From Sedimentitalea sp041224545 (lineage in GTDB: Bacteria; Pseudomonadota; Alphaproteobacteria; Rhodobacterales; Rhodobacteraceae): a stretch of 64,000 bases of DNA. The stretch is from contig NZ_JBGFGP010000108.1 in assembly GCF_041224545.1 (NCBI RefSeq), positions 1 to 64,000 of the forward strand, written 5' to 3'. The translations under genes and the position numbers were made by a program. Of this stretch, positions 25,890 to 34,170 are shown piece after piece. Position 1 is the first letter of the stretch. The number at the start of each line of letters is the position of its first letter. Under the pieces are notes generated by a model. The model saw only the letters and a list, made by a program, of their open reading frames with translations, did not search any database and was not told the origin of the DNA.

Positions 25890-27242
25890 ATGCTTCGATC
25901 AGCCGAGAACGGTGGCGATCCGTTGCGGACGGCGCGCATCCTGATCGTCGATGACGAGCCGGGAATGCGCCACTTTCTCGTCAAGACCCTGCAACCGCTC
26001 TGCCGCCACGTGGACAGCGCCGAGGACGCCAGCGCCGCCGAAATGCTGCTGGCCACGCGCCAATATGACGTGATGGTGCTCGACAACATCATGCCGGGGC
26101 AAAAGGGGCTCGACTGGCTGCAGGAACAGCGCGGCAAGGGCGGTTTTGCGAATACCATCCTGATTACCGCCTACGCGGACCTGCAGACCGCGATCGAGGC
26201 GATGCGGGCGGGCGCTTCGGATTTCCTGATCAAGCCTTTCCGATCGAACCAGATCTTGAATGCCCTGCACAAATGCCTGGAACTGGCGCAACTGAAGCGC
26301 GAGAACGCGCTCTTGCTGCGCGAGCTGGATACCGCCTCGAGGGGCAATCGCCGCAAGGAACTGGTCGGGGCCTCACCCGCCATCGGTGACGTCCGTACGC
26401 TGCTGGAGCGAGTCGCGCCCCTGTCAACACCGGTCATGATCACCGGTCCGTCGGGATCGGGCAAGGAAGTCGCCGCACGGCACCTGCATCTGCATTCCGG
26501 GCGCGGCGCGGCACCATTCGTGCCGATCCAGTGCGGGGCGATTCCCGCCGACATGATCGAATACGAATTGTTCGGCCATGCCCCCGGCGCCTTTCCGGGG
26601 GCACAGACGGGCCGCGAGGGCCTGCTGGCGCATGCTTCGGGCGGGACCGTTTTTCTGGACGATGTCAGCGAACTGAGCGCCAGCGCACAGACCGCCCTGC
26701 TGCGGGTGCTGGAAGATGGCGTGATCCGACCGATCGGAACCGGGCGCGATGTGCAACTGGACCTGCGCTTTATCATTGCATCCAGCAGGTCGCTGCACAT
26801 GGCGGTGCAGGCCGGCACCTTCCGCGAGGACCTGCTGTTTCGGATCAATGTGATCGAAGTGACCATGCCGCCGTTGAAGGATCGCGGTGGCGATGTGCTT
26901 GAACTGGCCGAACTGTTTCAGACCGAGATATCACTGGCGCTCAACCTGCCAAGGATCGAGATGACCTCGGCCATTCGATCCGCCATGCTGCGACACGACT
27001 GGCCCGGCAATATTCGCGAATTGCACAACTTCGTCGAACGGGCGCTGATCTTTGGCCGCTTCCCGCTCGAAACGCTCGGCAACACCGGCACGCCCGATGA
27101 CATCACTCCGCTGGAAGACACCGAAAAGCGCGAAATCCTGCGCGCGCTCGACGCTCTGGACGGCAACCGCTCCGAAGCCGCCCGACGGCTGGGCGTGTCA
27201 CGCAAGACGATTGATCGCAAATGTGCGGCCTGGGGCCTCTGA
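25890..27242 (+). CDS. NtrC-family response regulator (REC-AAA-Fis) with altered sigma-54 contact loop
   Basis: A 450-residue regulator. Receiver domain: residues 14-125 with phospho-acceptor Asp65 (MVLDNIMPG) and the FLIKPF lysine motif. AAA+ domain: Walker A GPSGSGKE (186-193), Walker B GGTVFLDDVSEL. C-terminal Fis helix-turn-helix: EAARRLGVSRKTIDRKC. The sigma-54 contact loop is GAFPGA at 233-238 rather than GAFTGA, so sigma-54 activation is doubtful. The sensor kinase begins 3 nt after its stop. The pair precedes an OFA transporter and a formate dehydrogenase operon, which are the likely targets. Confidence 0.92.
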   Translation: MLRSAENGGDPLRTARILIVDDEPGMRHFLVKTLQPLCRHVDSAEDASAAEMLLATRQYDVMVLDNIMPGQKGLDWLQEQRGKGGFANTILITAYADLQTAIEAMRAGASDFLIKPFRSNQILNALHKCLELAQLKRENALLLRELDTASRGNRRKELVGASPAIGDVRTLLERVAPLSTPVMITGPSGSGKEVAARHLHLHSGRGAAPFVPIQCGAIPADMIEYELFGHAPGAFPGAQTGREGLLAHASGGTVFLDDVSELSASAQTALLRVLEDGVIRPIGTGRDVQLDLRFIIASSRSLHMAVQAGTFREDLLFRINVIEVTMPPLKDRGGDVLELAELFQTEISLALNLPRIEMTSAIRSAMLRHDWPGNIRELHNFVERALIFGRFPLETLGNTGTPDDITPLEDTEKREILRALDALDGNRSEAARRLGVSRKTIDRKCAAWGL

Positions 27243-27245
27243 TCG

Positions 27246-29183
27246 ATGGCGCGTCTGCCCAAGGCCCTGCGCTCGGTCCGGGTACGGCTTCTGGTGATCG
27301 CGCTGCTGCCCATGCTCGTGCTCCTTCCGATCCTGCTGGGCAGTACGGTCTGGCGCTGGTCGGGCAAGGTGGACGCGATCCTCGTCAACAAGGTGACGGG
27401 CGATCTGACCATCGCGGATCAATACCTGGGCCAGCTTATCGAGACCTCGGGCGAGCGCCTGGACGCCATCGCGCGTTCGGTCGATCTGCAAGAGGCACTC
27501 CAGACCGGCAGCCCTGACGATTTCCTGGCCGGCAAACGCGCCGATCTGGGGTTCGATTTCCTCCGCATCACCCGCGACGGGAACTGGCCCGTGGTGCAGA
27601 GCGCGCTTGGCGGACAATGGCAAAGCCGGATCGACGTGTTCGATGCGCAGACGCTGGCGACACTCTCGCCCGAACTGGCGGACCGTGCCGCGATCCCGCT
27701 GGTTCCGACACGCGGCGCCGTGCCAACCGACCGCTCTGTCGAGACGCGCGGACTGGTCATTCATTCCGCCGCGCCGGTAACGCTGCCTGACGGAACGCGG
27801 GCGGCGCTGGTGGGTGGGCTTCTGCTGAACCGGAATCTCGACTTCATCGATACGATCAACGCGCTGGTCTATCGTGACGAAAGCCTTCCGCAGGGCAGCC
27901 AGGGCACCGCGACCTTGTTTCTTGACGATGTGCGCATCTCCACCAATGTCCGCCTGTTCGAAAACGTACGCGCCCTGGGCACCCGCGTTTCCGCCGAAGT
28001 CCGCGCGCAGGTGCTCGGCGAAGGCCGGGTCTGGCTGGACAGCGCGTTTGTGGTCAACGATTGGTACATCTCGGCCTACGAGCCGATCTTCGACAGTTTC
28101 GGCGCACCGGTCGGCATGCTGTATGTCGGATTTCTTGAAACACCCTTTACCGAGGCCAAGCGGAACTCGATCATCATCCTTGGCGTTGCCTTCCTGCTGA
28201 TCGCCCTGACGTCGGTGCCGGTGTTCCTGCGATGGGCCGGGCGCATCTTTCGTCCGCTCGAAGGCATGACCCGCACAATCGACCGGGTCGAAAGCGGCGA
28301 TCTGAGTGCCCGCAACCCGCCGGTCGAGGCGGATGGCGAAATCGCACAGGTAGCGCGGCATTTCGACAGCCTGCTTGACGGTCTGGAGCAGCGCGACCGC
28401 GAATTGCGTGAATGGGGCGAGACGCTGGAACAACGGGTCGCCGACCGCACGCGCGACCTGCGCGAAGCACATCAACAGCTGGAACAAACCACCGAGCGGC
28501 TGATCATTTCCGAAAAGCTTGCCGCTGTCGGCGAAATCACGGCCTCGGTCGCGCATGAGATCAACAACCCGGTGGCCGTGATCCAGGGCAATCTGGACCT
28601 GGCCCGCAGCAATCTGGGAGAGGCCGGGCACAAGGCGGACGAGGAATTCCGCCTGATCGACGATCAGGTCTATCGCATCGGCGTCATCGTTTCAAAATTG
28701 CTGCATTTCGCCCGTCCCGAAGAATATTCCGGTGCCGACCGGCTGGTGGATCCGTCACAGGTGCTGCACGACTGTCTGGTTCTGACACGGCATCAGGTCC
28801 AGACGGCTGGCATTACCTGCACTGCGCAAACCGCCAGCACATCCCCGGTACGCATCTCGCGCACCGAATTGCAGCAGGTGATCGTCAACCTGATCCTGAA
28901 TGCGGTTCACGCCATGCCCGAGGGCGGGACGCTGCACGTGTCCACCACCGAAGAGGATGGCGAGATCATCCTGACTGTCCAAGACACCGGCAAAGGCATC
29001 GACCCTGCAACGCTGGCCCGGATATTCGACCCGTTCTTTACCACGAAACAGGCGCAAGGCACCGGGCTGGGCCTGTCGATCAGCCGCCAGATCGTGAGTC
29101 GCGCAGGCGGCCAGATCACCGCCCAATCAACGCTCGGCGCAGGCAGCCGGTTCACGGTGCGCCTGCCGGTGGAAAAAATCTGA
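27246..29183 (+). CDS. Sensor histidine kinase with periplasmic cache-like domain
   Basis: A 645-residue membrane sensor. A first membrane helix (about 14-36) and a second (about 300-322) bracket a periplasmic region of some 260 residues that resembles cache-type sensor domains. A HAMP segment (PLEGMTRTIDRVESGDLSARNP), a short coiled coil and then HisKA with His437 (ASVAHEINNP) follow; the HATPase part has the N box (VNLILNAVHAMPEGG), DTGKGIDP and GTGLGLSI. It probably senses a small organic acid outside the cytoplasm and phosphorylates the response regulator directly upstream. Confidence 0.92.
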   Translation: MARLPKALRSVRVRLLVIALLPMLVLLPILLGSTVWRWSGKVDAILVNKVTGDLTIADQYLGQLIETSGERLDAIARSVDLQEALQTGSPDDFLAGKRADLGFDFLRITRDGNWPVVQSALGGQWQSRIDVFDAQTLATLSPELADRAAIPLVPTRGAVPTDRSVETRGLVIHSAAPVTLPDGTRAALVGGLLLNRNLDFIDTINALVYRDESLPQGSQGTATLFLDDVRISTNVRLFENVRALGTRVSAEVRAQVLGEGRVWLDSAFVVNDWYISAYEPIFDSFGAPVGMLYVGFLETPFTEAKRNSIIILGVAFLLIALTSVPVFLRWAGRIFRPLEGMTRTIDRVESGDLSARNPPVEADGEIAQVARHFDSLLDGLEQRDRELREWGETLEQRVADRTRDLREAHQQLEQTTERLIISEKLAAVGEITASVAHEINNPVAVIQGNLDLARSNLGEAGHKADEEFRLIDDQVYRIGVIVSKLLHFARPEEYSGADRLVDPSQVLHDCLVLTRHQVQTAGITCTAQTASTSPVRISRTELQQVIVNLILNAVHAMPEGGTLHVSTTEEDGEIILTVQDTGKGIDPATLARIFDPFFTTKQAQGTGLGLSISRQIVSRAGGQITAQSTLGAGSRFTVRLPVEKI

Positions 29184-29198
29184 AGACCGGCCGATTTG

Positions 29199-29294
29199 GA
29201 CAGAATGTCCCGAAATCCTGCGTCAGTGGAGTCCCATGTTCGACAGATTGTTCCAAAAGCGCGACCGCCGCTGGTTGATATCCGACAAAATGTC
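29199..29294. promoter_or_regulatory. Three phased GACA-N3-TGTC dyads upstream of the OFA transporter
   Basis: Sites at 29199-29209 (GACAGAATGTC), 29242-29252 (GACAGATTGTT) and 29284-29294 (GACAAAATGTC) recur at 43 and 42 bp, about four DNA turns apart, and lie 128-223 bp before the transporter start. They look like an operator array for the adjacent NtrC-type response regulator. A CCTTGCAAGG palindrome at 29332-29341 lies nearer the gene. Confidence 0.6.
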
Positions 29295-29421
29295 ATTCAA
29301 AGCATTGATAACGTTAATAAAATTTCCTTGACCTTGCAAGGCACACTCGTCCTTTTCTTGTGATGCATGCCATCGCGCGCCCGGAGGACGGCGCGCCGGA
29401 CACACCAAGGGAGGAACAACC

Positions 29422-31143
29422 ATGAGCAACGCCGCAACCGGCGCGTTGGGGTTCTTGCACAAGAGCCATATCGTCGCCGAACCCGGATTCAACCGCTGGC
29501 GGGTGCCGCCGGCCTCAATCGCCATCCACCTGTGCATCGGTTCGGTCTATGCGTGGTCGGTCTTCAACCCACCGCTCACGCGGGAATTGGGCGTGGTCGC
29601 ATCCAGCGCGGATGACTGGAGCCTTGGCTCGGTCGTGTGGATCTTTTCCGTGGCGATCGTGTTTCTCGGTCTCGCCGCCGCCTTTGCCGGAAAATGGCTG
29701 GAAGAGGTCGGTCCACGGATGGTCGGCGTCGTCGCCGCAATCCTGTGGGGCGGCGGCTTTATCATCGGATCGTTCGGGATCTCCAGCCACCAGCTCTGGC
29801 TCGTCTATCTCGGCTATGGTGTGCTGGGCGGCTGTGGCCTCGGGCTTGGTTATGTCTCACCGGTGTCGACACTGATCCGCTGGTTTCCCGACCGGCGCGG
29901 CATGGCGACGGGCATGGCGATCATGGGCTTTGGCGGCGGCGCGATGATCGCCGCCCCGGTGAATGGCTGGCTTCTGAGCCTCTATGCCAAGGCGCCCGAT
30001 TACCTTGGCACGCAGGATGCCGTCGCAACCGTGGTCGAGGGTGGCCGCGTTTTTGCCGAGACCGCGTCCGGGCGTGTCGAGGTGGTGATCGCCTCGGCCA
30101 CGCAGGCCGCCGATTTTGCCGGTCAGGCCGGCGTCTACGTCGTCGGAACCGGCGCGACGGGTGCCGCGCAAACCTTCATGACGCTCGGCATCTTCTATTT
30201 CATCGTGATGATCCTTGCCTCGTTCCAGTACCGGGTCCCCGGCAAAGACTGGCGGCCCGCCGGCTGGACGCCGAAACCCGCAGCCTCGGGCATGGTCAGC
30301 GACAACAACGTCCATATCGACCAGGCGCTGAAAACCCCGCAGTTCTGGCAGCTCTGGATCATGCTCTGCTTCAACGTGACGGCAGGGATCGGCGTGATCG
30401 GTGTCGCCAAGACCATGATGTCGGAAATCTTCGGCACGGTGATGCCGCTGGTCGTTACGGCCGGGTTTGCGTCGACCTATGTGCTGATGATCTCGGTCTT
30501 CAACATGCTGGGGCGGTTCTTCTGGGCTTCGACATCGGATTATATCGGGCGCAAGACGACCTATATGTGCTTCTTCGTGCTGGGTCCGCTCCTGTACCTG
30601 TCGATCCCCTATTTCGCGTCGGCGGTGGCAACCAACCCGGCAATGATATATCTCATCGGCTTTTATGCCGCGACGATGATCATCTTCTCGATGTATGGTG
30701 GCGGCTTTGCAACGATCCCGGCCTATCTCGCCGACATGTTCGGCACCATGCATGTGGGGGGCATTCACGGTCGGCTGCTGACCGCGTGGTCCACCGCCGG
30801 CGTTCTGGGGCCGCTGGCCATCACGTCGTTGCGGCAGATGTCGGTGACGAGCGCAATCCAGGACCTGGCCGCCAAGGTCGATCCCGCCGCCTTTGCCGCG
30901 AAATTCGGCGCTCCGCTGGCGCAGCTCGATCAACTGGTCGCGGCCAAGACCGTGACCATTGCAAAGCTGATGGAGATTGCGCCCGAGGGAACGATCGACC
31001 CGACGCCTTCGCTGTACAATACCACGATGTACTGCATGGCGGCGCTGCTGGTCGTGGCGTTGTTTGCCAACCTTCTGATGCGGCCGGTGAAAGAACATCA
31101 CCATCACGACGAGCCGGAGTTGCAGGCCGTTCCGGGCGAATGA
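29422..31143 (+). CDS. OFA-family (oxalate/formate antiporter-like) MFS transporter
   Basis: A 573-residue major facilitator protein with about twelve membrane helices. The start region FNRWRVPPASIAIHLCIGSVYAWSVFNPPL is typical of the OFA group, as are GLGLGYVSPVSTLIRWFPDRRGMATG and the later YGGGFATIPAYLADMFG loop. It is longer than average because of a loop of some 70 residues near 200-270. A GGGAGG ribosome-binding site precedes the ATG. Neighbouring sensor kinase, phased operator sites and formate dehydrogenase make oxalate, formate or another monocarboxylate the likely cargo; exact substrate is not provable here. Confidence 0.88.
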   Translation: MSNAATGALGFLHKSHIVAEPGFNRWRVPPASIAIHLCIGSVYAWSVFNPPLTRELGVVASSADDWSLGSVVWIFSVAIVFLGLAAAFAGKWLEEVGPRMVGVVAAILWGGGFIIGSFGISSHQLWLVYLGYGVLGGCGLGLGYVSPVSTLIRWFPDRRGMATGMAIMGFGGGAMIAAPVNGWLLSLYAKAPDYLGTQDAVATVVEGGRVFAETASGRVEVVIASATQAADFAGQAGVYVVGTGATGAAQTFMTLGIFYFIVMILASFQYRVPGKDWRPAGWTPKPAASGMVSDNNVHIDQALKTPQFWQLWIMLCFNVTAGIGVIGVAKTMMSEIFGTVMPLVVTAGFASTYVLMISVFNMLGRFFWASTSDYIGRKTTYMCFFVLGPLLYLSIPYFASAVATNPAMIYLIGFYAATMIIFSMYGGGFATIPAYLADMFGTMHVGGIHGRLLTAWSTAGVLGPLAITSLRQMSVTSAIQDLAAKVDPAAFAAKFGAPLAQLDQLVAAKTVTIAKLMEIAPEGTIDPTPSLYNTTMYCMAALLVVALFANLLMRPVKEHHHHDEPELQAVPGE

Positions 31144-31208
31144 CAAGGGGGGCCGGGGCGTTTACAGATGTCCCGGCCTTCTGACACATCAATCCCGGAT
31201 AGACACCG

Positions 31209-32096
31209 ATGCTCGACAAGCTGGAAATGTTCATCGTCCTCGCCCGCGAAAGCCATTTTGGGAGGGCCGCTGAACGGCTGAACATCGCCCAGCCGACACT
31301 ATCCGCCGGGATCAAGCAACTCGAAGCGCAACTCGGCGTGCAACTGGTCTATCGTGGATCGCGATTTGGCGGGCTCACACCGGAGGGGCAGAGCGCCCTT
31401 GTCTGGGCCAGGAAGATCGTTGGCGATGCACGCCAGTTGCGCGAAGAGATGCGCTTCAAGAAACATGGCCTGTCCGGTCAGTTGCGTATCGCGGTCATTC
31501 CCACTGCGCTGACATGGGCGTCAACACTCTCGACCGCGTTCAGTGCCAAACACCCTAATGTCAGATTCCGGATCCTGTCGCGCACCTCGACCGAAATCCT
31601 GTCGATGCTCGACAATCACGAGGTCGACGCCGGCATTTCCTATCTCGACAACGAACCGATGGGGCGCGTCAGCACCGAAGCTCTTTACGAAGAGCGCTTC
31701 ATGCTCATCTGCCGGTCGGAATCCGAATTCGCGAGCCGCAACGCGGTCGGATGGCGAGAGCTGTTCGATCAGAAACTGTGCCTCCTGACGCCGGACATGC
31801 AGAACCGCCGGATCATCAACAGGAATTTCGCGTCTGTCGGCGTGACTCCTTCGCCCAGTGTCGAGTCGAATTCCACGATCGTTCTGGTGGCCTATGTCGA
31901 AACCGGCGGATATCTGACGGTCCTTCCCGAGGACATGGCGCGGTTTCTCGTCGCCGGCAAGCCGCTGTCGGTCGTTCCGATGACCGGCAAGGAACCAAAT
32001 CACACCGTTGGGCTGGTCGCGCCCTATCACGAACCGCACACACCTGTGCTTGACGCGCTGCTGCGCGAGGCGCGTAGAATATCGGCCAATCCTTGA
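31209..32096 (+). CDS. LysR-family transcriptional regulator
   Basis: A 295-residue LysR-type regulator. The N-terminal helix-turn-helix reads FGRAAERLNIAQPTLSAGIKQLEAQLGVQL; the rest is the substrate-binding domain (GQLRIAVIPTALTWASTLSTAF onwards). It stands in front of fdsG on the same strand, 92 bp away, with a perfect palindrome in the gap. This is the usual place for the activator of fds operons (FdsR-like), so control of the downstream formate dehydrogenase is likely. Confidence 0.92.
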   Translation: MLDKLEMFIVLARESHFGRAAERLNIAQPTLSAGIKQLEAQLGVQLVYRGSRFGGLTPEGQSALVWARKIVGDARQLREEMRFKKHGLSGQLRIAVIPTALTWASTLSTAFSAKHPNVRFRILSRTSTEILSMLDNHEVDAGISYLDNEPMGRVSTEALYEERFMLICRSESEFASRNAVGWRELFDQKLCLLTPDMQNRRIINRNFASVGVTPSPSVESNSTIVLVAYVETGGYLTVLPEDMARFLVAGKPLSVVPMTGKEPNHTVGLVAPYHEPHTPVLDALLREARRISANP

Positions 32097-32111
32097 TAGA
32101 AATGTTCTATC
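32095..32111. promoter_or_regulatory. LysR-type operator candidate upstream of fdsG
   Basis: GATAGAA-ATG-TTCTATC is a perfect 7-bp inverted repeat that begins inside the LysR stop codon and ends 78 bp before fdsG. A second, looser dyad (TTC...GAA) spans about 32123-32141. Both fit binding by the adjacent LysR protein. Confidence 0.55.
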
Positions 32112-32188
32112 GGTTAACGGAAATTCGATATTGATTATTGAACATAAGGGCTGATTGACTGGGGCGGACTCAACCAAGAGGCCAGTCC

Positions 32189-32665
32189 ATGCAACCAGCC
32201 GCATCACCATTTTCAGACGAGGATCTGCGCGCTCTCGCCAGTGCCCACGCCGGGCGCGAAGGGCCGCTTTTGCCCCTATTACACGATATTCAGGACAGGT
32301 TCGGGCATATCCCGGAAACCGCGCACGAGATCATCTGCGACGCCCTGAACATCTCTCGCGCCGAATTGCATGGCGTCATCTCCTTTTACCACGATTTCCG
32401 CCAGGCCCCTGCGGGGCGGCATGTGCTCAAGGTCTGCCGCGCCGAATCCTGTCAGTCCGTCGGCGCAAACGCGGTGGCCGAGGCGGTGCTGGCCCGGCTC
32501 GGGCTTGAATGGCATGGCACCACCAACAATGGCGCGGTGACGATCGAGCCGGTCTATTGCCTCGGCCTCTGTGCCTGCGCGCCTGCGGCGATGATGGATG
32601 ACCGCGTCATCGGTCGCGTGGACGCCGCGAAACTCGACAGGATACTGGCGGAGGCAGGCGCATGA
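32189..32665 (+). CDS. fdsG: Formate dehydrogenase gamma subunit (NuoE-like)
   Basis: A 158-residue NuoE-type thioredoxin-fold protein. The 2Fe-2S ligands are Cys83, Cys88, Cys124 and Cys128 (CRAESC and CLGLC). It carries electrons between the diaphorase and catalytic parts of the soluble NAD-linked formate dehydrogenase. It is the first gene of fdsG-fdsB-fdsA-fdhD-fdsD; its stop overlaps the fdsB start by 4 nt. Confidence 0.95.
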   Translation: MQPAASPFSDEDLRALASAHAGREGPLLPLLHDIQDRFGHIPETAHEIICDALNISRAELHGVISFYHDFRQAPAGRHVLKVCRAESCQSVGANAVAEAVLARLGLEWHGTTNNGAVTIEPVYCLGLCACAPAAMMDDRVIGRVDAAKLDRILAEAGA

Positions 32666-34170
32666 GAATTTTCCTGCCCATGGACAGCGCCGCCAAGGCT
32701 CTGGGAGCCGAGGAGGTCGCCGCCGCCCTGCGCGCCGCCGCGCCCGAGGCCGAGATCGTGCGGACCGGGACACGCGGAATGATCTGGCTCGAACCTCTTG
32801 TCGAGATCGAAATGGATGGCGTGCGTCACGGCTTTGGCCCGGCAACGCCTGACGACGTGGCTGCAATTCTCGATGGCACCAGCGCCAAGGCGCTCGGCCC
32901 GGTCGAGGATCTCGACTGGATGCGGCGGCAGACCCGTCTGACCTTTGCCCGCGTCGGCGTCATCGATCCCCTGTCACTGACCGATTACCAGGCGCATGGC
33001 GGTCTGGCGGGGCTGCGGCGCGCGCTCGCCATGAGCGGCCAGGCCATCGTTGACGAGGTCAAGACATCGGGCCTTCGCGGACGCGGCGGCGCGGGGTTCC
33101 CCACCGGCATCAAGTGGCAGACGGTGCATGACGCCGACGCCCCGCGCAAATACATCGTTTGCAATGCCGACGAAGGCGACAGCGGCACCTTTGCCGACCG
33201 GATGTTGATGGAAGGCGATCCCTTTACCCTGATCGAGGGTATGGCGATTGCCGGGATCGGTGTGGGTGCGACGCAGGGCTATGTCTATCTGCGCTCGGAA
33301 TATCCCGATGCCATCGCGGTCATGACCCGCGCGGTCGAGATTGCCCGCGCCGCGGGCCTGCTGGGCGTCGACGTGCTCGGATCGGGCAAGGCGTTCGACA
33401 TGGAGATCCGCAAGGGGGCCGGAGCCTATGTATGCGGCGAGGAAACCTCGCTGTTGAACTCACTCGAAGGCAAACGCGGCGTCGTGCGCGCCAAGCCACC
33501 GCTGCCGGCACTGGAAGGGTTCCTTGGCCGCCCGACCGTAGTGAACAATGTGATCAGCCTCGCCACGGTTCCGGTGATCTTCGAGAAGGGCGCGCAATAT
33601 TACGCCGATTTCGGCCTTGGAAGATCGCGCGGCACGGTGACGTTGCAAATTGCCGGGAACGTCGCGCGTGGCGGGATGTTCGAAACCGCGTTCGGCATCA
33701 CCCTTGGCGACGTCGTCAACGACCTTGGCGGCGGCACCCGCTCGGGCCGCCCGGTCAAGGCGGTGCAGGTTGGCGGCCCGCTGGGGGCCTACATGCCCGT
33801 CACGAAATTCGACACCCCGCTGGGTTACGAGGAATTCGACGCGGCGGGCGGGTTGATCGGCCATGCCGGCCTGACGGTATTCGACGACACGACCGACATG
33901 CTGGGAATGGCGCGCTTTGCCATGGAGTTCTGCGCGGTCGAAAGCTGTGGCAAATGCACGCCCTGCCGGATCGGAGCGGTACGCGGCGTGGAAACCATCG
34001 ACCGCATTGCCGAGGGCGACCCTGCCGCCCTGCCCTTGCTCGCCGATCTCTGCGAGACCATGAAGGACGGATCGCTTTGCGCTTTGGGCGGCTTCACGCC
34101 CTTCCCCGTCATGTCCGCCGTGACCCAATTCCCCGACGATTTCGCCCGCCAGAAGGAGGCCGCAGAATGA
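32662..34170 (+). CDS. fdsB: Formate dehydrogenase beta subunit (NuoF-like diaphorase)
   Basis: A 502-residue flavoprotein. A short thioredoxin-like N-terminal part (1-80) without a full cluster motif is followed by the NuoF core: LRGRGGAGFPTGIKW, ADEGDSGTFADR (FMN/NAD), the ICGEETSLLNSLEGKRG equivalent VCGEETSLLNSLEGKRG, and ESCGKCTPCRIG for a 4Fe-4S cluster. It reduces NAD with electrons from FdsA. Overlaps fdsG and fdsA by ATGA junctions, so the subunits are coupled in translation. Confidence 0.95.
   Translation: MRIFLPMDSAAKALGAEEVAAALRAAAPEAEIVRTGTRGMIWLEPLVEIEMDGVRHGFGPATPDDVAAILDGTSAKALGPVEDLDWMRRQTRLTFARVGVIDPLSLTDYQAHGGLAGLRRALAMSGQAIVDEVKTSGLRGRGGAGFPTGIKWQTVHDADAPRKYIVCNADEGDSGTFADRMLMEGDPFTLIEGMAIAGIGVGATQGYVYLRSEYPDAIAVMTRAVEIARAAGLLGVDVLGSGKAFDMEIRKGAGAYVCGEETSLLNSLEGKRGVVRAKPPLPALEGFLGRPTVVNNVISLATVPVIFEKGAQYYADFGLGRSRGTVTLQIAGNVARGGMFETAFGITLGDVVNDLGGGTRSGRPVKAVQVGGPLGAYMPVTKFDTPLGYEEFDAAGGLIGHAGLTVFDDTTDMLGMARFAMEFCAVESCGKCTPCRIGAVRGVETIDRIAEGDPAALPLLADLCETMKDGSLCALGGFTPFPVMSAVTQFPDDFARQKEAAE

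Noticed and set aside
29332..29341. CCTTGCAAGG palindrome as a sigma-54 -12 element
   Set aside because: No GG at the proper 12-bp distance upstream was found, so it is not a -24/-12 promoter.
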